Origin: Dethiobacter sp.
GTDB taxonomy: Bacteria; Bacillota; Dethiobacteria; DTU022
Length of the DNA: 6,027 bases
Direction of reading: 5' to 3'
NCBI GenBank assembly: GCA_018333405.1
Contig: JAGXSR010000039.1
Coordinates: 1-6,027, forward strand
The notes beneath the pieces are model-generated. The model searched no databases. It was not told the DNA's origin and saw only the letters and a list, made by a program, of their open reading frames with translations. The translations under genes were made by a program, and so were the position numbers. Below, in pieces: positions 1 to 5,852 of this stretch. Numbering within the stretch: position 1 is the stretch's first letter; each line of letters begins with the position of its first letter.

Positions 1-416
1 GGCAGGTGAAGCTTTTACCCCCCGGGCTGCCGGTGCCTCATGTGGGCTGGAACCTGGTTCGACCCTGTTTTTCCCATCCTCTCTTCGATGGTCTGGCTGA
101 CGGCGCTTACTTTTACTTTACCCATTCTTATTACGTTTTGCCGGACGACCCGGCCCATATTCTGGCCCTGGCCGAATACGGACAAGCCTTTACCGCCGCA
201 GCGGTGAAAGAAAACCTGGTCGGAGTACAATTTCACCCGGAAATGAGCGGCGCCGCGGGCTTGCGCATCTTCAGTAATTTTGGTAAGATTATAGCCGATC
301 CCGAATTATTGCAGTTGACCCGATCAGGAGCGAAAAGGAAGTATGCTGACCAAGCGAATTATACCCTGCCTGGATGTGCGAAACGGCCGCGTAGTGAAAG
401 GGACCCGCTTTATTAA
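1..416 (+). CDS. hisH: Imidazole glycerol phosphate synthase, glutaminase subunit HisH (5' end missing)
   Basis: Cytoplasmic class I glutamine amidotransferase that hydrolyses glutamine and passes ammonia to HisF in histidine biosynthesis. The reading frame is open from the window edge (codons begin at base 3), so the GTG at 6 is an internal Val codon and not the start. Visible HisH hallmarks are VPHVGWN (about 30-52), the FTHSYYV strand, and the C-terminal triad motif QFHPE with His at 234-236 and Glu at 240-242. The nucleophile Cys lies upstream of the window. The residue after HPE is Met (243-245), where HisH proteins usually have Lys. Homology to ordinary HisH ends near NFGKII (about base 295). 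About 38 further, Lys/Arg-rich residues follow to the TAA at 414-416, overlapping hisF by 74 nt in another frame. The family assignment is firm. Whether the tail is a functional part of the protein is unknown. Confidence 0.95.
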   Translation, partial: QVKLLPPGLPVPHVGWNLVRPCFSHPLFDGLADGAYFYFTHSYYVLPDDPAHILALAEYGQAFTAAAVKENLVGVQFHPEMSGAAGLRIFSNFGKIIADPELLQLTRSGAKRKYADQANYTLPGCAKRPRSERDPLY

Positions 417-1122
417 CCTGCGCGACACAGGCGACCCGGTGGAGCTGGCCGCCTTTTACGATCGGGAAGGAGCGGACGAGCTAGTATTTCTAGATATCAC
501 CGCTTCCTCAGAGGGGCGCCAGGCGATCGTGGAAACTGTGCGCCGGACTGCTGAAAAACTATTTATCCCCCTGACAGTGGGTGGCGGCATAGAATCAGTA
601 CAGTTTATGCGCGAGCTGCTGCAAAACGGCGCCGACAAGGTCAGCGTGAATACCGCGGCGCTGCAAAACCCAACGCTAATCCGGGCCGGAGCGGACTGTT
701 TCGGCAGTCAGTGTATCGTTGCCGCTATCGACGCCCGCCGGACGGATGCCGCGGCAGATAGCGATCCGCACTGGGAAGTATATAGCCACGGCGGCCGGCG
801 GCCGACCGGACGCGATGCGCTCAAGTGGGCAATTGAGGTGGAAAAGCATGGCGCCGGGGAGATCCTGCTCACCTCTATGGACGCAGACGGCACGTTAAAC
901 GGTTACGACCTCGCGCTTTTAGCCGCCGTAACCGGTGCAGTTTCCATTCCGGTAATCGCCTCAGGCGGAGCAGGGACGCTTGAACATCTCTACGATGCGC
1001 TGACTAAAGGCCGGGCCCAGGCCGTACTGGCCGCATCTATTCTCCATTTCGGCACTTATTCCATTCGTGACATTAAAGAATATCTTACAGCGCAAGGTTT
1101 ACCGGTACGCCCGGTCAGCTGA
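343..1122 (+). CDS. hisF: Imidazole glycerol phosphate synthase, cyclase subunit HisF
   Basis: A 259-residue (beta-alpha)8 barrel, normal family length, that converts PRFAR plus HisH-derived ammonia into imidazole glycerol phosphate and AICAR. The start is fixed by the canonical N-terminus MLTKRIIPCLDV and by purine-rich AGGAG (326-330) and AAGGAAG (335-341) upstream. Numbering matches Thermotoga maritima HisF: catalytic Asp11 (CLDV) and Asp130 (AAIDARR) are present, as are the ammonia-gate residues Arg5, Glu46, Lys99 and Glu167 and the interface residue Asp98 (GADKVSVNT). Phosphate-binding loops TVGGGI (78-83) and IASGGAG (205-211) are intact. The first 74 nt lie inside the end of hisH, so translation is probably coupled. 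hisA, often found between hisH and hisF, is absent here. pdxS follows after 36 nt with no terminator-like structure, which suggests co-transcription. The enzyme looks fully functional. Confidence 0.98.
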   Translation: MLTKRIIPCLDVRNGRVVKGTRFINLRDTGDPVELAAFYDREGADELVFLDITASSEGRQAIVETVRRTAEKLFIPLTVGGGIESVQFMRELLQNGADKVSVNTAALQNPTLIRAGADCFGSQCIVAAIDARRTDAAADSDPHWEVYSHGGRRPTGRDALKWAIEVEKHGAGEILLTSMDADGTLNGYDLALLAAVTGAVSIPVIASGGAGTLEHLYDALTKGRAQAVLAASILHFGTYSIRDIKEYLTAQGLPVRPVS

Positions 1123-1144
1123 CAAATGATCAACTAACTTGCCG

Positions 1145-1151
1145 AAGGAGG
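1145..1151 (+). promoter_or_regulatory. Strong Shine-Dalgarno site for pdxS
   Basis: AAGGAGG lies 7 nt before the ATG at 1159. It is a near-perfect match to the 16S rRNA tail and the strongest ribosome binding site in the window. It fixes the pdxS start and fits high PdxS synthesis. Confidence 0.85.
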
Positions 1152-1158
1152 CTGGGGC

Positions 1159-2043
1159 ATGAAAGAACAAAGCACATATCGCGTAAAAAAAGGGATGGCT
1201 CAGATGCAAAAAGGCGGCGTAATCATGGATGTGACCACGCCTGAACAGGCTAAAATCGCTGAAAACGCGGGAGCGGTAGCGGTGATGGCTTTAGAGAGGG
1301 TACCCGCGGATATCCGCTCTGCCGGCGGGGTGGCCCGTATGGCCGATCCGGAGATTATCTTAGCGATTATGGAGACGGTGAGCATACCGGTAATGGCCAA
1401 GGTGCGTATCGGTCATTTCGCCGAGGCCCAGATACTGGAAGAATTGGGCGTAGACTATATCGACGAGAGCGAAGTGCTCACGCCGGCTGACGAGCAATAC
1501 CATATTAATAAGCACCTGTTTAAGGTGCCCTTCGTCTGCGGCGCGCGCAATTTGGGAGAAGCTCTGCGGCGCATCAGCGAGGGCGCCGCCATGATCCGTA
1601 CCAAAGGTGAGCCGGGCACCGGCAATGTAGTAGAAGCTGTGCGGCATACACGCATGGTCATGGAGCAGATCCGCCAGGCTGTGTACACCCCCGATGACGA
1701 GCTGGTGGTTCTGGCCAAAGAGCTGGGGGTATCTTTGGAGCTGCTGAAAAAAGTCAAGCAAGAAGGCCGCCTGCCGGTGGTCAACTTTGCTGCCGGCGGT
1801 ATCGCTACCCCTGCCGACGCCGCGCTGATGATGCAGCTGGGCTGTGACGGCATTTTCGTCGGATCCGGCATCTTCAAGTCGGCGGATCCCGCTCAGCGGG
1901 CCGAGGCAATCGTTCAGGCCACCCTGCATTACAATGACCCCGCTGTGCTGGCTAAAGTGTCCCGGGGACTGGGCGAAGCTATGCCCGGCCTTGAGATCTC
2001 CTCATTGGCCCACGCCGACCGGATGCAGGAGCGGGGGATTTAA
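1159..2043 (+). CDS. pdxS: Pyridoxal 5'-phosphate synthase, lyase subunit PdxS
   Basis: A 294-residue (beta-alpha)8 barrel, the usual length, that builds PLP from ribose (or ribulose) 5-phosphate, glyceraldehyde 3-phosphate and ammonia supplied by PdxT. This is the DXP-independent vitamin B6 pathway, and the family assembles as a dodecameric barrel core decorated with PdxT. Key residues fall at the Bacillus subtilis positions: Asp24 (VIMDV), Lys81 (VMAKVRIGH), which forms the substrate Schiff base, and Lys149 (IRTKGEPGTGN), the second lysine that carries the intermediate. The phosphate-binding segments AAGGIATPAD (211-220) and FVGSGIFKS (233-241) and the C-terminal RMQERG are intact. It has a strong SD, and pdxT starts 1 nt after its stop, giving a tight two-gene unit. 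No PdxR-type regulator is in the window. I see no anomalies. Confidence 0.98.
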   Translation: MKEQSTYRVKKGMAQMQKGGVIMDVTTPEQAKIAENAGAVAVMALERVPADIRSAGGVARMADPEIILAIMETVSIPVMAKVRIGHFAEAQILEELGVDYIDESEVLTPADEQYHINKHLFKVPFVCGARNLGEALRRISEGAAMIRTKGEPGTGNVVEAVRHTRMVMEQIRQAVYTPDDELVVLAKELGVSLELLKKVKQEGRLPVVNFAAGGIATPADAALMMQLGCDGIFVGSGIFKSADPAQRAEAIVQATLHYNDPAVLAKVSRGLGEAMPGLEISSLAHADRMQERGI

Positions 2044-2044
2044 A

Positions 2045-2620
2045 TTGGCTGCAATCGGTGTTCTCTCCGTCCAGGGAGCGGTTTCCGAGCATATCGATCT
2101 GATCAGGCGCTGCGGCGCCGAGGCGCTGCCCGTGAAGAAGCCCGCCGACTTAAAGCGCCTGGACGGTTTGATCATCCCCGGCGGGGAGAGCACTACTATC
2201 GGCAGCCTGATGAAAATTTACGGTTTGAACGATGCTATTACCGTGCGTCACCATGAGGGGATGGCTGTTTTCGGCACCTGCGCCGGTATGGTTATACTAG
2301 CCCGTGAGCTTTTAGACGGATACAGAGAGCAGCCGCGCCTGGCCCTGATGGATATCATCGTCCGGCGCAACGCCTTTGGCCGGCAAAAAGAAAGTTTTGA
2401 AGCGCCGGTCCTGGTCAAGGGGATTGATACTCCCGTGGAAGGGGTGTTTATCCGGGCGCCGGTAATTGTGGAAGCAGGTAATGCCGTGGAGGTGCTGGCC
2501 GCCCGGGAGGAAGGAATCGTAGCCGCCCGCCAGGGCAAACTATTAGCCGTCTCTTTTCACCCCGAACTGACCGATGATTTGCGCATGCACCGCTTCTTTT
2601 TGGAGATGTGCCGGGCATAA
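2045..2620 (+). CDS. pdxT: Pyridoxal 5'-phosphate synthase, glutaminase subunit PdxT (TTG start)
   Basis: A class I glutamine amidotransferase of 191 residues, normal length, that feeds ammonia to PdxS. The open frame extends upstream to 1844, but homology begins at the TTG at 2045 (read as MAAIGVLSVQGAVSEH), 1 nt after the pdxS stop. AGGAG (2027-2031) lies 13 nt upstream and a G-rich run (2033-2037) is closer, so initiation probably depends on coupling to pdxS. Visible motifs are GVLSVQGAVSEH (5-16), the oxyanion and glutamine-binding motif PGGEST (45-50), the nucleophile Cys79 in FGTCAGM, RRNAFGRQ (107-114), FIRAP (135-139), and the His172/Glu174 pair in SFHPE. The full catalytic triad is present. 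It converges with the permease gene on the other strand with only 36 bp between stops. Confidence 0.97.
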   Translation: MAAIGVLSVQGAVSEHIDLIRRCGAEALPVKKPADLKRLDGLIIPGGESTTIGSLMKIYGLNDAITVRHHEGMAVFGTCAGMVILARELLDGYREQPRLALMDIIVRRNAFGRQKESFEAPVLVKGIDTPVEGVFIRAPVIVEAGNAVEVLAAREEGIVAARQGKLLAVSFHPELTDDLRMHRFFLEMCRA

Positions 2621-2656
2621 TTGATCTGTCTGCCCGAAGTGTTCCCCGGCATTAAA

Positions 2657-4003
2657 CTATTGAGCCTTATTCTGACTTTCGCCGGCAGCGGATGTATAGT
2701 TTTGCTTCGCCTCGCTGTTTTCCGCGGATCCCCTTTTTAATATCCTTTCCAGCGTAATACACATCAGCAGACCCATAATCAAGCCGTTACTGAGCACAAT
2801 CTGCACAGCTTGACTAAAAGGGGCAAAGGTCTCTGCCGGAACAAACATAATCCCCACCCCGGTCAGGATGGATAAGCCGCAGATATATATATCTTTACTG
2901 TCCAGGGCGGCTCGTGAATATTCCTGCAGCCCTAACCCGAAAATCTGGCAAACCAATACCAATAATACCGCATACCCCAGTTGCCCGGGAAATGCCGACA
3001 CCACCCCACCCACTATGGGGAACAGGCCAAGGAAGATCAGAAATAAGGTGCAAGCAATGAAGGGGCGCCGGTCAGAAACTCCGGTCAACTGGACGAACCC
3101 CACCGAAGAAGCGGCGGGGACAAAAGCGACTAACCCGCCAAGACCCGCCAAAATGTTGGCAAAACCGGTCACAGCCAGGCTCCGGTTAAATTGCCGGGAT
3201 GTCAATTCCGTGTTTAAAAATTTAGCCATGCTCATTGTGCAGGCCACATGATTGGCTAAAATCAGTAAGCCGGTAATCACACAGCTAAACAAAATACCTT
3301 GATTTAAGACAGGTCTTCCCCAGGGGAATAAAGGCGGCAAAGCGATAAACCCGGTTGATGGGTTGATCGGAGGGCTGACCCCCAACAAGTAGGCCAACAG
3401 CCAACCCACCCCTATTCCGCACAGAATCGATATGGTTTTTAAAAAACCCTTTGCGGTAATCGATATAAGGACAATCACCGCCAGCGCCGCCGCCGCCGCC
3501 ACAAAACCCCGAAAGTTGATACTGCCGCCCCCAAGGATGCCGTTGATCAGTGTTCCGCTTAAAAGCAGCGGCATCAGAACCAAGAAAGTGCCGTTTACCA
3601 GCGGAGTAAACAACACCCTTATTTTGTCGATCAAACCCGTGAAAATCAGGACAAAATAAGTTAACCCCGACAAGATCATGCCGGCAACGATTTCACTGCG
3701 CAACAGATCCAGGGACTTGCCCATTCCCGAATAAATGCCGGCCAAAATAAGAATCAGACTCAGCCACATACCGCCCGGTGTTTCGATTATTACAAACCTG
3801 TGACCGACTGTAACCTGGAGCAATGAAACAGCGCCAACAAACAGTAAGCTTCTCTGCACTAAAGAACCTATCTCCTGGCTGCTCAGTCCAAAAGTCAACC
3901 CGGCCACGAAAGGTATGACCATGGTCAGGGCCAGCGACATGCCTAGCCATTGCAGGGAATAAAGCAGGATTTTTGCGGCATCTTTGTGGATCTTTATCTT
4001 CAA
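2657..4003 (-). CDS. NCS2-family nucleobase permease, YwdJ-like purine/pyrimidine permease
   Basis: A 448-residue multispanning inner-membrane protein with many hydrophobic segments, matching the size of NCS2 (nucleobase/ascorbate) transporters, which import xanthine, uric acid or uracil with a cation. From memory it most resembles B. subtilis YwdJ, notably in FTPLVNGTF (132-140), LQVTVGHRFVI (62-72) and SNGLIMGLLMCITLE (405-419). It departs from classical NCS2 motifs. The TM1 QH pair is QW (18-19). The TM8 position usually Glu is Asn251 (ILANHVA). The TM10 position usually Gln or Glu appears to be Ser299, just before GFVQLTGV. The substrate is therefore unclear. The tail (424-448) is hydrophilic. 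The start is TTG at 4001-4003, supported by AGGAGA 7 nt upstream, and the next Met is residue 22. It lies downstream of, and parallel to, the glycosyltransferase but 212 bp away, so it may have its own promoter. Confidence 0.85.
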   Translation of the reverse strand: MKIKIHKDAAKILLYSLQWLGMSLALTMVIPFVAGLTFGLSSQEIGSLVQRSLLFVGAVSLLQVTVGHRFVIIETPGGMWLSLILILAGIYSGMGKSLDLLRSEIVAGMILSGLTYFVLIFTGLIDKIRVLFTPLVNGTFLVLMPLLLSGTLINGILGGGSINFRGFVAAAAALAVIVLISITAKGFLKTISILCGIGVGWLLAYLLGVSPPINPSTGFIALPPLFPWGRPVLNQGILFSCVITGLLILANHVACTMSMAKFLNTELTSRQFNRSLAVTGFANILAGLGGLVAFVPAASSVGFVQLTGVSDRRPFIACTLFLIFLGLFPIVGGVVSAFPGQLGYAVLLVLVCQIFGLGLQEYSRAALDSKDIYICGLSILTGVGIMFVPAETFAPFSQAVQIVLSNGLIMGLLMCITLERILKRGSAENSEAKQNYTSAAGESQNKAQ

Positions 4004-4010
4004 CAGAGCT

Positions 4011-4016
4011 TCTCCT
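4011..4016 (-). promoter_or_regulatory. Shine-Dalgarno site deciding the TTG start of the permease
   Basis: On the minus strand AGGAGA lies 7 nt before the TTG at 4003. No other initiation codon has comparable support, so this site decides the start. Confidence 0.7.
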
Positions 4017-4215
4017 GTGCTGCTGGGCTAAATACTAAAAATTGCGCCGGGTATAACGATCCGCATGAATATAAACGCCGTCATTATGGAAGAGAGCCGC
4101 GGCAAACTTTTCGGGCAAGCACCCGCTTCTTTAAAGCTCCGGCATGTTCCGCCATTTATTTTGCAAAGTTTTAATTCGCCCGGCGTAAGGGTTTTTCCTG
4201 CCTTTCCGACGATAT
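4017..4215. other. Intergenic region between glycosyltransferase and permease
   Basis: About 200 bp with no gene I can support. A 74-codon plus-strand open frame crosses it but has no ribosome binding site or recognisable motif. CGCCGGG at 4045-4051 and CCCGGCG at 4179-4185 are exact reverse complements and could close a long stem of about 128 nt in the permease leader. Inside it is a small hairpin built on CGGG/CCCG (near 4112-4125). I see no clear rho-independent terminator for the glycosyltransferase gene and no confident -35/-10 pair for the permease. No known purine riboswitch signature is recognisable. Confidence 0.4.
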
Positions 4216-5619
4216 TTAAGGTGAGGCTTCTTTAGTGCGCGGCGTTTTGACCCAAACAGCCGGTTGTTTGCGCAAAGCTTTCAGCAACAGAGAATAGGTG
4301 AACGGCGCAATAAAGAAAAAACCCGCCACCGGGATCAGCAGCAAATGAGATATGGCTATAGTGCGGCGCAGATGGCTTTTCGGCGCCAAAGTATGGTCGA
4401 TGAAGGGCCGGAAATGGCGCAGCCTTTCAAAAGTAAAAAGGAAATAGATGGCCACAGTAATATTTATAATCACACTCTGTTCAGCAAACAGAATGAGCGG
4501 TTCTGCCTGTCCAAACAGGATCAGCAAAAACGCAAACGGCGTAAAAATTACTATGGTCTGAAAAAAAAGCCACTCCACCGGGCCCTTCCAAAACAAGACG
4601 CGCAGCATCTTCTGAGACCGTTTCTCTTTTATACCGGTCCGGCCAGTGGACTGACGCAGTTTATCCATCACCTGCAGATAACCGCTGCCCCAGCGCAGCC
4701 GCTGGCGGAAAAAAGCCCGGTAGGTAGCCGGAGTCTGCTCTGTGCTGGGGTAAGGAATATACTCAGGCCAGGCGCCCGCCTCCACAAAAGCACGGATACC
4801 CAGCTCCAGATCTTCCGTCAGCGAACGGTGGTCAAACCCGTCGATTTCTTCAAGCAGGTCGCTAGTCACAAAGAGATTGGTGCCTCCGGCAAAAGGCAAC
4901 CGGCGCATCACAACCGGCAGATTCCACTCATGCGAGATGGATTGGTATAGAGCGGCCACTTTATTGATCGGATAAAGCAGAAAAAAGTTACGCACCTGGT
5001 AAACTGGACCCTGCCAGATACGCACCTGACCTTTGCTAATCAGCCGGCGGTAAGCCACATAGAGCAGCGCGTCCCGGTCCGGACGGCTCTCCGCGTCGTA
5101 AAAAGCACAGATGCCGGCCTGACGGTTGCGCTGCGGCAGGGCGAAATTCAGTGCCCGGCCTTTGGTAGAAGGCACCGGCCTGCCCAGGCAGATACCGTGC
5201 AGCTTGCCGTTAAAATCTGCAGGGACCACCAGGTGGCGCAAAGCAGCCAATCCGGATCTTCCGGCCAGCTCTCTGAACTTGGTTTCCGTTACCTCCTGGG
5301 TGGTCAGGCCATCCCCTCCCAGCAGCTCCTTCTGATCGGTGATTACTATGATCTCCATCCTCTCCGCCGGGTAGTACAAGCCGGCTAAGTGCTCAATTGT
5401 GTTGCCGATAACCTCGGATTCCCTGTAAGCAGGCACAAGGATGGAAATAAAGGGCAAACCCTGCTCGCCGGCCATCTCCTGTAACGCTTCCACGCTAAGT
5501 TTCGGACGCTTATGCCAATACATTTTTTCCGCCCATAATCTCCAGAGCTGCATGCGTACAAACAGCAAAAGAGCCAAAAAATAAACAACTACTGAAGCGA
5601 TGTATAAAATCTGCTCCAT
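4216..5619 (-). CDS. Membrane family-2 glycosyltransferase (processive-type motifs)
   Basis: A 467-residue GT2 enzyme anchored in the cytoplasmic membrane, with its catalytic domain in the cytoplasm. Order of parts: an N-terminal membrane segment (about 4-24); a GT-A domain (about 56-320) with ILVPAYRESEVI (60-71), ITD (93-95), KGRALN (153-158), the metal-binding DAE (175-177, DxD-like), GGTNLF (245-250), TED (268-270) with the presumed catalytic base, and QRLRW (306-310, the QxxRW signature); then about three or four C-terminal membrane segments (347-371, 372-397, 420-447). D, DxD, TED and QxxRW together are typical of cellulose- or hyaluronan-synthase-like enzymes and of NfrB/XagB-type relatives, so it may make or export an exopolysaccharide. 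The sugar and product cannot be inferred, and no PilZ domain or polysaccharide partner gene is visible. ATG is at 5617-5619. Its nearest SD-like run (AGGGGG at 5634-5639) is 14 nt away, a weak spacing. Confidence 0.88.
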   Translation of the reverse strand: MEQILYIASVVVYFLALLLFVRMQLWRLWAEKMYWHKRPKLSVEALQEMAGEQGLPFISILVPAYRESEVIGNTIEHLAGLYYPAERMEIIVITDQKELLGGDGLTTQEVTETKFRELAGRSGLAALRHLVVPADFNGKLHGICLGRPVPSTKGRALNFALPQRNRQAGICAFYDAESRPDRDALLYVAYRRLISKGQVRIWQGPVYQVRNFFLLYPINKVAALYQSISHEWNLPVVMRRLPFAGGTNLFVTSDLLEEIDGFDHRSLTEDLELGIRAFVEAGAWPEYIPYPSTEQTPATYRAFFRQRLRWGSGYLQVMDKLRQSTGRTGIKEKRSQKMLRVLFWKGPVEWLFFQTIVIFTPFAFLLILFGQAEPLILFAEQSVIINITVAIYFLFTFERLRHFRPFIDHTLAPKSHLRRTIAISHLLLIPVAGFFFIAPFTYSLLLKALRKQPAVWVKTPRTKEASP

Positions 5620-5655
5620 ATTGAAATAGTCTACCCCCTCTGAATATTATCCAAG

Positions 5656-5685
5656 TTGACCTTTATATATATGCGTAACAATAAT
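5656..5685 (+). promoter_or_regulatory. Candidate sigma-A-type promoter for the gene at 5921
   Basis: TTGACC (5656-5661) and AATAAT (5680-5685) are separated by 18 nt. Each matches the -35/-10 consensus at five of six positions. Transcription would start near 5692 and give a leader of about 230 nt. It overlaps the divergent minus-strand candidate at 5662-5689. Confidence 0.4.
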
Positions 5686-5689
5686 CCAA
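5662..5689 (-). promoter_or_regulatory. Weak candidate promoter for the glycosyltransferase
   Basis: Minus-strand TTGGAT (5684-5689) and TATAAA (5662-5667) are separated by 16 nt. The -10 is good and the -35 poor. The position, about 40 bp upstream of the ATG, is plausible. It occupies the same DNA as the plus-strand candidate. Confidence 0.2.
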
Positions 5690-5710
5690 GCCATCCTTAA
5701 ATCTGTTCCG

Positions 5711-5724
5711 GCCGGCAAGCCGGC
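5711..5724. repeat. GC-rich inverted repeat
   Basis: GCCGG (5711-5715) and CCGGC (5720-5724) form a 5-bp stem with a CAAG loop, inside a CCGG-rich stretch (5708-5732). No T-run follows on either strand, so it is not a convincing terminator. It would lie in the leader if transcription starts near 5692. Confidence 0.4.
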
Positions 5725-5747
5725 TAAACCGGTATTCGTATCAGGCC

Positions 5748-5768
5748 AAACAGAAAGAAAATCTGTTT
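5748..5768. repeat. AAACAGA/TCTGTTT inverted repeat
   Basis: A perfect 7-bp inverted repeat (5748-5754 and 5762-5768) with a 7-nt A-rich spacer. A third copy of the TCTGTT core is at 5702-5707 within the direct repeat AAATCTGTT (5699-5707 and 5759-5767). It could be a protein-binding site or a weak RNA hairpin. Confidence 0.35.
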
Positions 5769-5776
5769 GTTATAGT
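5768..5776 (+). promoter_or_regulatory. Candidate extended -10 promoter element
   Basis: TG-T-TATAGT (TG 5768-5769, hexamer 5771-5776) matches the extended -10 form with one mismatch, but has no good -35. A start near 5783 would place the transcript's 5' end just before the structured element at 5791. Confidence 0.25.
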
Positions 5777-5790
5777 ATGCCAATATGATA

Positions 5791-5852
5791 TGCTTAGGAT
5801 AAGCAGAGTCTGCTGAGAGTTTAAGATTTTTATCCGGATGAAACGTAAGCAG
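5791..5852 (+). promoter_or_regulatory. Switch-like leader element with mutually exclusive pairings
   Basis: TGCTTA (5791-5796) is exactly complementary to two TAAGCA copies, 5800-5805 and 5846-5851. CTGCT (5810-5814) is complementary to AGCAG at 5802-5806 and again at 5848-5852. One fold pairs 5791-5796 with 5846-5851, enclosing the 5802-5814 hairpin (or GGATAA 5797-5802 with TTATCC 5830-5835). The other pairs 5791-5796 locally with 5800-5805 and frees 5810-5814 to pair with 5848-5852. The pairings are read directly from the sequence. A regulatory role is inference, and I could not match it to a known riboswitch class. Confidence 0.35.

Noticed and set aside
6..8. GTG at base 6 as a start for a short HisH
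   Set aside because: The frame is open to the window edge, and the encoded part lacks the glutaminase nucleophile, which must lie upstream. It is an internal codon of a truncated view of hisH.
1360..1929. 189-codon minus-strand open frame opposite pdxS
   Set aside because: It lies wholly antisense to a conserved gene, has no recognisable motifs and is explained by codon bias of the GC-rich gene.
1844..2044. 67-codon upstream extension of the pdxT frame inside pdxS
   Set aside because: PdxT homology begins at the TTG at 2045. The extension reads pdxS out of frame and has no resemblance to any PdxT N-terminus.
2621..2656. Possible bidirectional terminator between pdxT and the permease
   Set aside because: TGCCCG/CGGCA pairs only with a bulge and there is no adjacent T-run on either strand.
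3486..3500. (GCC)5 trinucleotide run within the permease gene
   Set aside because: It encodes a short alanine run (169-173) in a membrane segment. Five units is unremarkable in a GC-rich hydrophobic region.
3950..4174. 74-codon plus-strand open frame crossing the permease 5' end and intergenic region
   Set aside because: No ribosome binding site, and its first third is antisense to the permease gene. No recognisable domain.
4264..4950. 228-codon plus-strand open frame opposite the glycosyltransferase
   Set aside because: The opposite strand encodes all the GT2 motifs. This frame is Lys/Arg/Gln-rich shadow sequence without a family signature.
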